Part shown: piece after piece, positions 12,446 through 24,404 of the stretch | Numbering within the stretch: position 1 is the first letter of the stretch | Layout: the number at the start of each line of letters is the position of its first letter | Assembly: GCA_963932465.1 (NCBI GenBank) | Contig: OZ010791.1 | Location: forward strand, 617,589,800 to 617,653,799 | Length of the DNA stretch: 64,000 nt | Reading direction: 5' to 3' | Origin: Maratus speciosus | Lineage: Eukaryota; Arthropoda; Arachnida; Araneae; Salticidae | Notes under the pieces: model-generated | What the model saw: only the letters and a program-made list of their open reading frames with translations | What the model was told of the DNA's origin: nothing | The model's database searches: none | Translations under genes and position numbers: made by a program

Positions 12446-13762
12446 CATAATAATATCATCCTTTACAAGAAAATTGCATGCTGTATGATAGACAGACAGA
12501 CACCCAGAGAAAGTTAACCTCCCGGAGCAATAAACACTCATGTCTTTTGTTTTAATCATCCACAATTGTATGTCATACAACAGGCCAGATTTCATACAAC
12601 AGGATAAAAACGGTCACCTTGGTACGGAATACTGTATTATTATTTGTTTGCCCACCAAAACTGGTTGCCACGTGTTGTTGCAAGGTTTGTGATCACGTGG
12701 TTGAAACTGATCTATTCGATATTACTGCGTGCGTATTTTTCTTTATTTGCTCCATGTGTTCAAACCAGTTGTCTACGAAAACATCAACCGGTGAAAGTGA
12801 CGCACACCAAATTTCTGTGACGTATGCAGATAAATTGTGCTTTTTTATCAGTTTTTTCTATATAATTTTTAAACGGTTTGGAACTTAATTTTCACAGTAG
12901 GTGCATTCAGTAGGCGACCCTCCTAGGTACCTTCTGGTGCAATCAGAAACGAAATCCGACAAATATTTTTTGAGTTATGCTTGACGAAAGGTTTTTATTA
13001 GGCTTTTTTTTTAGTAGGACATGGCGTTAATATCCATCGTAGTAGTAATGTGTCCGGACAGTAATATTTCGCTGAGTATTAGCCTTCGCTTCGCTCAGAC
13101 AATTAAACATGATTATTAAGTAGGGGAAATCTGTCGTGAAAACGGAGATTGTATAACGTAGCAACGAATGTAGATGGACCATTAACATTTGTCTTCAAAT
13201 TGAGGAAATCGTTAAATCGGGTATCGTAAAACCGAGGTTATGTTGCACTTCTATACAAAACTCTATCTGGAAATGAAATCTAAACACATCCCATTAACAT
13301 GAAAAGCGCGTTAAACAAGCGGTAATAAATGCAGGAGCAAATTCGTTTAACCGATGTATAGAAATCTGAAAGGAAAAGGTACATTATAAATGCTGAAATT
13401 ATGGGACCACAATTAAAATATCACACTCTCTGAATGCGAATAACATTCCTGAATAAATATTCTTTTATGTTATGAATCTCGAATTAGATGAAAGGCCATC
13501 TTATTTCTAAAATATTCTACTATCATTTTATAGTTTTCACTGAACATGAATACTTAATTTTATCGTTTTTGTACAAGGAAGTTCTCCATAAGCGCATACC
13601 CAGAAACTTTTGGAAAAATTTACAGGATGTCTTCTCATGAGGATATATATGCTTAAAAAAAATCCGGCGGAACCTGGATGTAGCGTCCGTAAACATACAA
13701 TGAAAGTTTGGTTTTTTTGGTGATACAATGAGATTTTTTTTTTATTACGCTTTTATTATAAA
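12446..13762. other. No gene seen
   Basis: It contains a short GACAGACAGACAC tract (about 12490) of the kind seen at the ends of F-type arrays, then unremarkable AT-rich DNA. Reading frames of 60-90 codons have no recognisable features. Confidence 0.5.
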
Positions 13763-16389
13763 CTAGGGGATAGTACCCGGACTTCCCGGGTTACAGAATA
13801 TAGGTGAAAACCAATTTTTTTATTTGAAAAGTAATATAATTTTTTATTTTTACATGCAATATATTTTTTAGATTGGCCACTAAAAATAAAAAAGCATTTT
13901 TCATATGAAAAATATAAATTATACAATCAAGTAAACTTTTGAAATTTATCAAAAGCGATTTTTTCGTATTAGCCGCATGCTAAGTGTTATTAGCCCAAGA
14001 TTTTGTTGCTTACGACATCCTTTTATTTTCTGATAATTTCAGTGCTTTAAGCGCGTAGTTCAATTACATGTCTGTTAAATTTGTGTTTTATTTATATTAT
14101 TCCATTTATTTAATCATAAATGAAGTTTTATTTTTGTTTACGGAATATTAGTCGTAAGAAAATGCTGAACTCTTTATGTCGTTTTAAGAGCAAACGGATT
14201 AATCTTTCTTAATCGAGCTCCACGCGATAGAGATAAATTTAAAATTTACCTCTCATACCCGCAATCACCTTTTTAAAAAATTGGTATTTTAATTTGATCA
14301 TTTTAAAATCATTTTAACTCAAAACGGGAAGTCACGAATGTCAGCAAAGTCTTTGCATGTGAACAGTTGTACTCTTAACTTGAGATTCTAATCTCAGTAC
14401 CGGAGAGTAAAAATTGCCGTAATTTATGTTTTTTTTTTTTTTTTTTTTTTTTTTTTTGACGCATTTGTGTTAAAAAGTTTAGTTTTATCTAACAAAATCA
14501 TCGTTTTCTTTTACATATGACGACATTTTCACTTACTTAAGCATTTCACATAGTGTCTGAAACTTAGTACACATACAGAAGGGAAAAAACATATGGATAC
14601 TTTATGAGGAAAATGCGTGCTTTCAAAAGCAGTACGTAATTTTCCGTTCAAAATATTATGTCCCTAGTGGGATTTTGCGCCATTAAACACTATACAACAA
14701 TTTTTATAAACAATTTAAAATTTTTATCAGATAATCACATGGATAAAGATATATATATCTCAATATTTCTCTCTTCTGTGCAATAATGAAACCTATCTCA
14801 TTACCATCATTTTGGAGAAGTTTCATAGAATACTTTTAAAATTAAAATATAATAATGGGATATTTAAAAAAAAACAGCTAGTGTGTTAGATTAGTAAATC
14901 TGGTTCAGCAGAAAGCTCAGCGTAGATGACTAAAAAACATTCTTGTATTTTAAATATATAGATTACATAAAATTGTGAAAAATTAAATTAAGCAAATTAT
15001 GTTATTTTGATATAATTACAGTAACATGTCTTAAAGAAAAGCAATAAAATTTTATTAGTAGAGAGAATTTTGGACAAAATCTTGAGGACCTGATCTTATT
15101 TTAAACCTCGAATTATTGCCAAGATCTTTTTTGATTGTTTGTCTAACTCGGCGAAGCGAATTCATCCAAGGGAGAATCATCAATTTCTGTAATATAAATC
15201 GCTATTTTTCGGTCAAAGAGTATGCACACTGTATGTTACTCCTCTTCCATAAAGTCACTCTAAATGTTTCTAAAACATTGCGTTTTGTCAGTATGTGATT
15301 TCGATTACATTATTTTCAAAGCATTTTCACATATGAATAATTCCAAAGCAGCTGGAGTGAAAATGACGCACTTCTACAAAACATTTTAGTTTTAAAAATT
15401 AAACTACACGCTTTTTTTTACAAATTGACCTCAATTGCATTCGCTAAAGCATCCTACTTTTACGATCCCGTCTTAAACAACATCTATAAAACGGTTTGCA
15501 AATGACATTATTATCGCGGAATAATACACAAACCCAGCAGAAAGCAATGACGTCATTTAAGAAGCTCGGCAAAACAATCTAGGGTATCTAATGATTTATA
15601 TGACTTTTTTTTTTTTTCTTTATGTGTTTATCAAAAGTCATTCATTTAACTTTTTTCAAAATTTGGTAAATGTCAAAACGAAAAAACACACGGATTAATA
15701 ACATTGCATTGTTTCAGATTTTTTTATACGAATTAAGTAAATGCGGAGAAAATATGTCACACAAAAATTCTTTAAAATACATTTTTGTAAAGAGAAAGCA
15801 TTGTATCGTTTATAAAGTTAAATTGCAATAAAGTAAAAATTATTTAATTGATAAATGAAAACGTAATAAAACCAAAACTCACCGGGTTTTCTTACAGACG
15901 ATATTCTTGACATAGCACGTATTTTAATTCAATTCTTTTCAGTTTTTATGAGAAAATGGCAACAAAAAGATACAGCAATCTATTATCTTCCCTTTACTTT
16001 CAACAGAAATGGAGTACTTCAGTTGCCACAATTACAAAAAAAGTAATAAAAACTACAAAAAAATTAATATCTTAAAATTAAATTGAGATACAGCTTTCAA
16101 ACAAAATGCATTTAAAAGAGCATTTTTTCCTTATACGACGGTGTAAAAATTTAAAATGTGCTGTGGTTAGAAGTTTTAAAAAATTGCAGTAGAAAAAATT
16201 GCAAAACAAAAATTTATTTCAAATTTCAAAGTGTTGCCATTCGCAAAATGACGTATGCGTTACGCACAGATATGTTTGTCCTTTATAATATAGATATACT
16301 ATTTAAGGATAACTATTTCTACTCTTCATTTTGAACTAGTTTACGTTTTACTTAGATAAATACACTTTATGACTATGGATTTGTCAGAT
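13763..16389. other. No gene seen; decayed repeat fragments
   Basis: It starts with a GC-rich head containing GTACCCGGACTTCCCGGGTT, a common type of interspersed-repeat start. A 28-bp poly-T tract lies near 14430. A fragment of the host segment later invaded by F5 lies at about 14885-14965 (AGAAAGCTCAGC, GATGACTAAAAAAC, TTTTAAATATATAGATTA). An inverted fragment of the R repeat (GAGATACAGCTTTCAAACAA, TATACGACGGTGTAAAAAT) lies at about 16080-16155. Confidence 0.45.
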
Positions 16390-16602
16390 TTAACCCTTTC
16401 GCGGGCGGTGTCCAGAAAAAAAATAAGATCACCTAATTTTAAGGGTGCTGGTACCAGGAATATTTAATTAAAATTTTCCTGTTATAAAGTACGGTAAAAT
16501 AAGTAAATTCTTAATTTCCAATAAATTCGCTTGTAAATTCCGATGTCAGACCATCATTTCATCATTTTAGAAACAAAATTAGCCCGCGCCGGAAAGGGTT
16601 AA
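16390..16602. mobile_element. Short piggyBac-like MITE with TTAA target
   Basis: TTAA at both ends encloses CCCTTTCGCGGGC on the left and the complement of GCGCCGGAAAGGG on the right. It is 213 bp and non-coding. TTAA duplication with CCCTTT-type ends is the hallmark of piggyBac-derived elements. Confidence 0.75.
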
Positions 16603-16904
16603 ATAAAATTTAAACTGTTTAAAATTGCTTGAAACTCAAAATGAAGGTCCGATCTTGAGCCCTGCTGATTTGACTTCGATGGTGTTAGTGTCGGAGACGA
16701 CAAGAGAATAGTGTTATTCCCATGAAAACAACGACTTATTCAATATCGAAATATATATGAAGAGTTTGCTTAATCGGACAGTTACTTTAAAAATACACTT
16801 AAAACTTATCCGGTCAGTGAAACCGTGTAAAATTAGACAATTTCAGCAACAAGCATTTGTATACATTATATAAGCTTACAGAAAAAATAATAAACTTTTT
16901 CATT

Positions 16905-17013
16905 TTAAGCTCATAGAAAGCTCATGCTAGATGACTAAAAAAACAGCCTGGTCTTTCAAATATATAGATTATCAAAATTGGTTCAGTAGAAAGCTCATGC
17001 CAGATGACTAAAA
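16905..17013 (+). repeat. Repeated host segment that supplies the empty site for F5 copy b
   Basis: The segment AAAGCTCATGC..GATGACTAAAA..CAGCCTGGTCTTT..AAATATATAGATT is intact at about 16917-16975. It starts again at about 16989 but is interrupted after GATGACTAAAA (17010) and resumes with ACAGCCTGGTCTTTTAAATA at 18029. A third, diverged copy is at about 14890. Confidence 0.8.
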
Positions 17014-18024
17014 CAAGTGGGTAAGTGTGATCACAGATCGCACAGAGGGTTTCGTTTAATATTCCTTTCAAAACACTTTATTCTTTTGCAAAATCTGTTA
17101 GTTCCACATTTCGCAACCAGGGGAACACTCTATTCTAAACAAACCTCTATCGGAACGAAACTCCGTTTTACAACCTATCCGTAGATATATTAGTCGAGGG
17201 AGTCGGTCCCATAGCACCCGAGATAGGTAAGCGCCCCCTGGCGGTAAAAAGTGGAACTGAAATATGTAAGTCTTTGGTGCATCATATGAAAGAACGGTCT
17301 AAGGTGTCGGCAAAAGTTAGAAAAGTGCCCTCCCCACCTCCCCCCCCGGTGAAAAGGGGAGAGGATAAAAAAATTGCTTAAAATACACAAGTTAGAGCCC
17401 GGATGGTAATTAATATAAGACTTTTTGAAATTTTTATGATTTTTCGTGTGATCGAAAGTGTTTTGCTATAGGTATGCAAAACTTCAAGTCTCCAACTTAA
17501 TTAGGGGCTGAGTTAGAAAAATTGCTTAAAATACACAAGTTAGAGACCGGAGGGATAACTATAAGACTTTTTGAAATTTTTATGATTTGTCATGTGATCG
17601 CAAGTGTTCAGCTATAAGTATGCAAAATTTCAAACCTCCAACTTAATTAGGGGGCTAAGTTAGAATTGCTTAAAATACACAAGTTAGAGACCGGAGGGGT
17701 AAGTATAAGACGTTTTGAAATTTTTACGATTTGTCGTGTGATCGCAAGTGTTTAGCTATAATTATGCAAAATTTCCAGGCTTCAACTTAATTAGGGGCTG
17801 AGTTAGAAAAAAAAGCTTAAAATACACAAGTTAGAGTCCAGATGGTTAAATACACGACTTTTTCAAAATATTATGATTTGTCGTTTGATGTGAGGTGTTC
17901 AGCTATAAGTATGCAAAATTTCAAATCTCCAACATATATAGTTTCTGAGAACGGGCACTATGATGGACAGACAAACACACAGAGGAGCGAGACGAATAGA
18001 GTTTCGTCAGATGAACGAAACCCT
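17014..18024 (+). mobile_element. F5 element, complete short copy (copy b)
   Basis: The 5' cap starts CAAGTGGGTAAGTGTGATC, and the 5' inverted repeat AGGGTTTCGTT begins at 17046. It carries the module TCCACATTTCGCAACCAGGG, then about four core monomers of about 147 bp (ACACAAGTTAGAG, TATAAGTATGCAAAATTTC), a GGACAGACAAACACACAGAG stretch, and the terminal hairpin (GTTTCGT / ACGAAACCCT) ending at 18024 in an A-run. The empty version of the host sequence 90 bp upstream fixes both ends to within the A-run. No target duplication beyond the A's is visible. Confidence 0.85.
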
Positions 18025-18052
18025 AAAAACAGCCTGGTCTTTTAAATATATA

Positions 18053-18882
18053 GATGGTCTTGCGCCACTTCAAAATCAGAAAGTCATATTTCGATTTTAA
18101 TGGTTTCATCATTGAAAACATTTTTTCAAAGAGCATGTATTTTATATTTTTGGGAGTTTTTTTAACTATTTTAATCATCGGATTCCTTTAAATTTTAAAT
18201 AAATGCTTAATAAATTTGTACTGTTAAAGCTCAATTATCATTTAATTTAAAAAAATGCCATCACTGTACACCCTAAATTGATGTAATTCAATTCGTTTCC
18301 CTATTTTGAGTACAACTTTCCAAAAGAATTCTGATTTATGGGATAATTTAGATTAGTTTCAGATATCTTACAGGATCCATAAAAGATCTAACAAATGAAC
18401 CCTATAACGAGCTATTTATTAAATGGCGTAACATTATAAGTAAAAGAGAAAAATTGATGAAAGGCCGTTGTAGAACGAAGTTTTTATCGCTTTTCAGTTT
18501 CAAAATAACCTCGGTTATATCAGATCAATTTTTCAGAACAGTTAATATGTATATATATATACATATATATGTTTTGAGTGGTAGAATTCAACTACATGAG
18601 TACATAGGATGAGAACTACAACATATTTATTGTATGATTGCAATAAATCTGTTTATAATGTGCAGAGAGATAGAGGGTTATTTGTTAATTTTTTAATGTA
18701 AAGACGCATTATGTTTCTCATTTCATTAAAAATAAATAAATTGTTAAAAACTTTATCAGACTAAAATAGCAAAATCTCACGTTTTAGAAATTTCTTCTGT
18801 AACAGGTATCCCTTTAGAATATGGGTATTTTAGTTTTTATTATGCTAAAATTGAGAAGTCATAACTTAAGAAACAATATGTA
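18053..18882. other. No gene seen
   Basis: AT-rich, with a short palindromic TA/AT stretch near 18548-18570. No domain or repeat recognised. Confidence 0.5.
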
Positions 18883-18898
18883 TTAACGCGTTCACGCC

Positions 18899-19066
18899 GG
18901 CGTGCATCACCTGTGGGTCACGCTCGACTGTCCCATCAAGGGCGTGCATCACCGTTGGATCACGCTTGACTGTCACATAAGGCGGCTTGCATCACCGGTG
19001 GATCACACTCCACTGTTCCATAGACGGCGTGAACTACAGGTGGGCACACTTGAATGTTCGAAAATT
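18899..19066 (+). repeat. 42-43 bp tandem repeat, four copies
   Basis: The unit GGCGTGCATCACC..TGGATCACGCTYGACTGT starts at 18899, 18941, 18984 and 19026; the last is the most diverged. It is GC-rich and lies entirely inside the TTAA-flanked element. Confidence 0.85.
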
Positions 19067-19246
19067 CAGTAGTAAAAACAATCCAATATTATAAACTTAA
19101 CACATTCACGACGTGAAACGAGAATTGTCCTTTTCATTCAACAAATATCATTAACTAAGGGCGTGGCTTCTACCTGACAGAAAATGCATCTATATCATGC
19201 TGTCCATTTTTTTTTTTTTTTTTTTTAGATTGTAAGACATTTTATA

Positions 19247-19453
19247 TTAACCCCTTGAGGGGCAAGCAAAAATGTCTCTAAATATTGAATTCTCACCGGA
19301 ATAATCGAAAATTTTTATTTTTAAATAAGGAAAAGCAATTTTTTAATGATTTTTCCCCAAAAGTTAAAAATATAAAATTTAGTTAAAATTTTGTGGTGAG
19401 AATCTTGTTTAAATTAGGTGGGATATATTTTTTTCCCACCGCTCCTCAAGGGA
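19247..19453. mobile_element. Nested small MITE with CCCCTTGAGGGGC ends
   Basis: TTAA then CCCCTTGAGGGGC on the left, and GCTCCTCAAGGG on the right, an inverted repeat with one or two mismatches. No TTAA is left on the right side. The interior (TTCTCACCGGAAT, AAATAAGGAAAA) resembles 32031-32220 inside the element at 31329, suggesting a small related family. Confidence 0.6.
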
Positions 19454-19697
19454 TGAAATTCGTACAGTGAAAGACATTTACCGACGCATAAACTTGGGAA
19501 ACCTATCTAGAACACCAATTTACAAAAGATTTTGTTATGCTCGATTTCAATTCAATAATATGAGAGGGGCGGGTCATTACATACAGTGCCTGAATAAGCG
19601 AAAGTACCGCGACGCCAGATGAAGCAAAACATTAATTCGAGCGCCGTCTCACAGCGAAAAACATGAATATCGGCGCCCGCCGGCGCGAACGTGTTAA

Positions 19698-20665
19698 AGA
19701 AATTGAAAATGCATTTTAATAAATAACACTCTATACTGATAATAAAGACAAATATTTCTCAAAACAGATCTACGTTATTTCCCTACGGTTTACAAAATAT
19801 AACATAACTTCTCTCAAGTTACCCCTCATTCCGAAAAACGTTAGCAACCTCTAAAACCAATAGATTTCCGATATTTAAAGAAACATTTTGAAAGAAAACT
19901 TTCTTTTGTTACCCGTAAATTTCGGAAGAACTTCCTAGTAATTTACACATTGTATTAATCATTTTTCTAAACCTGAAATGTCGTTTTTTAGGGTTCTATG
20001 AATTCACAATAAAAAATGCGTAAATTCCCAATTCGGCTGCGCAGCAGAATTTATACATCTAAGAGTCGCAGATTAGCTTTAATTTGAATGTTAATGATAT
20101 TAATTTTAATGTTAAAGTTCATGGTATTAATTTATCAAGTTTGTTGAACATATAAATGTTTGTTTGAAAATGGATAGCATTCGAAAAACCGATAATTCGG
20201 TTATAGAAAACTGATTAATACAATCTTAAAATTACTCGGAAACATTTCCGAAAATTATGATCAGCAAAAGAAACTTTCGTTTAAGAAATGCGTCTTTACG
20301 GCTTATTAGTCTATTGGTTGCTGCGGTTTCTGAAGATAAAGGAATGCTTTTCGAACTTGGAAGAGGTTATATTATAGTTTTGTTAACCTTAAGAAAGATA
20401 AAAATTAGATCAAGAAACACTTGTCTTTTTTTACAACAAAAAATTCTTTGTAAATTAACATGTAGCCGAACATTGAAATTTGGCAACTAAAGTTTGTTTT
20501 CTTTTATAATTAAATAATGCTTTTGTCTTTACAATATTTTCTAAAACTTCTTGCAACAGGATATTTTTACAAATTAGCTAAATGGAATCAAATCGTGTTA
20601 TTCCTTAACTTCCCTCTTAAAAAATTTCCCATTCATCCAACACGCACTTTAAACATGTTTTTTAT
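19698..20665. other. No gene seen
   Basis: AT-rich DNA. A 77-codon frame at 20257-20490 has no recognisable features and is probably chance. Confidence 0.5.
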
Positions 20666-21480
20666 CTTTTTAGGGTCCCGTACTTAAAAAGGAAAACGGA
20701 ACCATTATAAGATCACTCCTGTATTTGTCTGTCCGTCTGTCACAGCCATTTTACTCGTAAACTATGGAACGTAGAAAGTTCAAATTGGGGGGAAGTAATA
20801 AAAAATAATTCACAAATATATTTAGGTAAAATATAGAGGGGCTAATTAAGTTACTTGAAAAAAAAAAAAAGCTTTACTTTGTATATCGCGTGGGGTATCT
20901 TGTGAAAGCTTTCGTAACGCTGAACTCAAAAATATATTTCTTTTAATTTCAGGTATTATACGTTCAGAGATATCGTCGAAAATGTAGTGCAAAAATATGC
21001 TCTCCCTCTATTTTTGAATTTACTGAAACAAAAATTTAAAAAAAAAATAGAGGAAGTAGAGGTTAATTTAAACTTGCAGTAAACTCTTCAGTAAAATTAT
21101 AGAGATCACCCTAGGTCAGATAGTTTTTGAGAAAATCGCATTTTTCCGTTACACACAAATTCCGATTTGAGGGCATTCAGCAAAGTTGTTGAGGATCGCT
21201 GGAGGCACCTATCGTAGCAGAAGTATAAAAGCATTGTTGATCATGATTTTCGAAAAAAACCATCGGTAATGTAGCCGAGATATTAACCCTCAAAGATACG
21301 GGCGGTTTGGACATACATAATGGCAGTGGCGGCGTACTTTATGTACCATCGGCTTTTAAAGCCTAGATAACAACTTTTAATGACATATTTGTGTAATGCA
21401 ATGCCAGTAGCAGTATAAAAGCAATAAACGTCAAATTTTGAAAAACAGCCTAATCTCTCAATACGCTTCCCTTGTTTTTA
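20666..21480 (-). mobile_element. F7: Helitron-like repeat end with GTCTGTCCGTCTGTC tract
   Basis: Plus-strand order is TTTTT, AGGGTCCCGTACTT, an arm GGAAAACGGAACC able to pair with it, then GTATTTGTCTGTCCGTCTGT and CACAGCC. This matches, in order and wording, the well-known end of non-autonomous Helitron-like repeats common in moths and other arthropods (TTTTAGGGTTCCGTA, then TCTGTCCGTC). By the plan of F1 to F5 this is the 3' end of a minus-strand element. The other end was not found, so the right boundary is approximate. Confidence 0.6.
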
Positions 21481-22639
21481 AAAGTGAATTAAAAACCTAG
21501 CTGGAAAAACGCGGCACTGACCAAGGCGGCGTTGCAACTTTGCGACCTCCTTTCGAAGCGGGTTTAGCACGATGCCAAGTTTAAACTTTGAACAAGGGTA
21601 TTGTTTTAGATACACTATAAAAAGAAAAGATTATTACTACGCTGAATTTAGTTATATGAACTGCCAAATTAAGTTTAAACATGCACTACTTTTATTGTCA
21701 GTATGGAATAAAGTCCAACATAAATAGATTAGGATAAGATTAAAAATGAGTTATACAGAATAGCAATATCTGATATTATTTAGGCTTCATATCTCTTTGA
21801 ACTTTTATGGTATACTCATTCATACTTTTCTAGTATATACAGCTATACCCAACCCCACGCTGTATAATTTTTTACAAAATCTTATTCTTTTAACAACGAT
21901 TTTTTTAATAATACAGTTATTAATTCATATATTTATTGTACAAAACCCTCTGAACACGAGAAATACTCGCACTTGACCGTTTTTTTCTATTTAAACTGCC
22001 AAAAGATATAAAACTTATAATTTTGGAAATTGTGACATAATCAATGGACGATAGATAAATTTTCCAACTTGTTTTTAATTCCTATTTAATTTTTAATTTT
22101 CAGGAGGATTTAATTTAATTGAACTATCTTTTTCATTCTTCGCTTAGCAATATTTATTGAAATAATATTTTCACAAGTCAGTTTTTTAAAATAAAATTTT
22201 ACAAAGGCAGCGTTTCAAAGAATATGCTAGCATATTGTAAAATAGAAGAATACAACAAAGTAACTAGCTCAAGATAACGGTTCAGCTAAGATTGAAACAA
22301 GAATTGTACTGAAGGCAAAATCTACAGGGAAACGTTAGATGGAAATCAATGGACTCTTGGGACTTTGAGATGTAGATAAAGGATTTTTTTTACTTTTATA
22401 GAGATTTATTTATTGAGAACGAAACGTCACTGATACGCCACAAAAAATCAAAAGAAGGGGGGAAATATGTAAAAAAAAAAAAATTCTGAAATATCAAAGT
22501 GCAGTTTTTACCTTAACCTCTTCAGACCCCAGAGTTTATTTTCATATATTTTTTTACTTCAGTTATGAATTTATATTTGCAAAGTGATAACTAAGAAAGA
22601 TTGAAAAGAAAAAAAATTAAATTTATTTTTTGTACATAA
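21481..22639. other. No gene seen; contains repeat X (22270-22440)
   Basis: The segment AGATAACGGTTCAGC..TTGGGACTTTGAGAT..GTCACTGATACG at about 22274-22440 recurs at 40164-40710, where it is split by a MITE. The rest is AT-rich without recognised features. Confidence 0.55.
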
Positions 22640-23286
22640 AATTTGATATATCATATATGACCCATGGGAGCGGCCTGTGTACTAATAATACTAGTTATAG
22701 TACTGTTGATTATATGCATGCCAAAATGTAGTTCAGTTATAAAATACATACCTCAAATGAAATTTCCCCTTCAGCCATTTCTGCTAAAAAATAGAATGAT
22801 ACGTGAATTGCTTTGTGTAGCCCTGTATATGAGGTATAGAATTTATATACAGTAACATGTAAAAATTATTTTTATTTTAAAGTGCATGCCGAAATTGAAA
22901 ATGCACTTCCAGCAATTATTACTCAAAGACGCTTACTTTATTACTTGTAATCGATTTCTTTTGTGTGTCCCTGTAAATGAACGACAAATGCTATGAATGC
23001 CCTGTTCTATCCTAATCATCTTGTAGTGAAATTCAGTGATTTATACCAGTTTCAATACGTTTGAAATAGCGTAATATCATTAAGATGCAAACGATTTTTC
23101 TCCATAAAGCATAATGTAATGGAATTCTTTTGAGTGCCCCTGTAAATGAACTATTAATCCCAAATACTTCATATGCAACACCAAACATGCTTTGGTGACC
23201 CTTAATACTGTTCATCAATTTCATGAGAATCCGAGTATATTTACGGGAGTTTGAGTGTGGACAGACAGACACACGGACAGAAACAG
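22640..23286 (+). repeat. F6 tandem array (copy b), interrupted by the LINE
   Basis: About four 150-bp units, with AATTCTTTTGAGTGCCCCTG at about 23132 as in copy a. It ends GTGGACAGACAGACACACGG. In copy a this is followed by CACTTTTCGACTTTGTTGG; here that piece is found at about 31009-31030, beyond the LINE. The frame at 23033-23440 runs across the F6/LINE junction and is not a gene. Confidence 0.75.
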
Positions 23287-24138
23287 AAATCACCCACTCG
23301 TGGACAGCCAACCTTGCGGTATAGGAGCTAAATGTCCACGAGGGGAAAAACCCATATCCACCTTCCCGCGAAACCCCCAGACACCAGACGGGCCCGGAGG
23401 CCTCAACAGGTAGGAAGACACCCCCCAATTGAAATTTCAATTAAAATTGTACAATCATATCACAAGAGCTATCCAATGTTGCCTAAGCTGGGCGAGCCCA
23501 AATAAAACAACATTTGGGATTTTTAAGATATTACAGATAATACAGATCATCAATCAGTTATTAAAATAGGAATACTTGAAAGTAGCCAATTTAAAATTTT
23601 AATGAAAAATTAAAATAGTATTGTTAATGATAATTAAATTTAATTAAATTAGCTAAAATATTTCTTAAAAATTTATACTAATCCATATTAGGACCTAATA
23701 GGACTTAATAAAACAAAGTTAGTTGAGACAAAATTGATTGAAATCTGAAAAATAAGTAAATCTGAGCGAAACTTTGAATGATATTTAAATGAAATAATAG
23801 TCTTGTTAAATTTAATTATGATTCTGAGTGATGACCTGTTAAGCAAGTTTGAGATATTAATTATAATTAATTTTAAAGTTCTAGATAGCTTAATATGTTG
23901 AATAGTCCATATATTTCACAGTTCAGTAAAGTATATGTCATATTTTTGAGTCATTATATTTCATAGTGTGATTTTTACAGTTCTAAACACTGTAGATTTT
24001 AGTTTGAAGATAAAATTCACAGTTTGGAGATTTAATCCAAAGTTCAGGAATATAAACTTTCAAAAATCAAGGTGTTATTTAATTAGGCGATGTTTAATAC
24101 TTTTATGAATGATCTTGATAGTTAATGGGTGACACTGT

Positions 24139-24404
24139 TTATAGAATCTTTTTTATGAAGGAGTAGTGTTTATTAAGAATATCGTAATTTTCATTTAGCG
24201 CTGAAAAGTTTGCTGGATCCAGTAGAATCTTCTGGAAGTTTTTCCTTAAGGTTTTGTTTTTATTAAATTTGAAATGATTAGGTTGGAGAGAGCAGTTCCC
24301 AAAAATATAGTGTTGTACTGTTCCTCGGCCTTTAGTGCAGGAGCATATGTCCGAATTTAATTTGCCTATTTTGTAGAGAAATGCAGGAAAACTGCCATGG
24401 CCAC
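24139..24404 (-). pseudogene. LINE ORF2 C-terminal tail
   Basis: Minus-strand translation begins GHGSFPAFLYKIGK and contains a cysteine pair SDICSCTKG followed by VQHYIFGNC, a Cys/His pattern like the C-terminal zinc-binding tail after RNase H in Jockey/R1-type LINE proteins. It runs open for about 88 residues to TAA at 24139-24141. The frame is continuous with the RNase H part on the far side of the LTR retrotransposon, so the reading frame was intact when the LTR element landed. It cannot be functional now because the protein is split by 6.1 kb and lacks endonuclease and reverse transcriptase. Confidence 0.8.

Larger units (their letters stand above)
18883..19697. mobile_element. TTAA-flanked (piggyBac-like) non-autonomous element with GC-rich ends
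   Basis: TTAA at 18883-18886 and 19694-19697. The left end CGCGTTCACGCCGGCG matches the complement of the right end CGCCGGCGCGAACGTG in 14 of 16 bases. It is 815 bp, with a 42-bp tandem array near the left end and a second small TTAA-associated element nested inside. There is no transposase. The GC-rich ends stand out against the AT-rich surroundings. Confidence 0.75.

Noticed and set aside
12619..12888. An 89-codon frame with several cysteines
   Set aside because: It lacks a recognisable domain, a signal for a secreted peptide, or a conserved cysteine spacing; chance frame in AT-rich DNA.
20257..20490. A 77-codon frame
   Set aside because: No domain, no supporting context, composition like the surroundings.
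23033..23440. A 135-codon minus-strand frame
   Set aside because: It runs across the junction between the LINE 3' end and the F6 array, two unrelated repeats, so it is a chance fusion.
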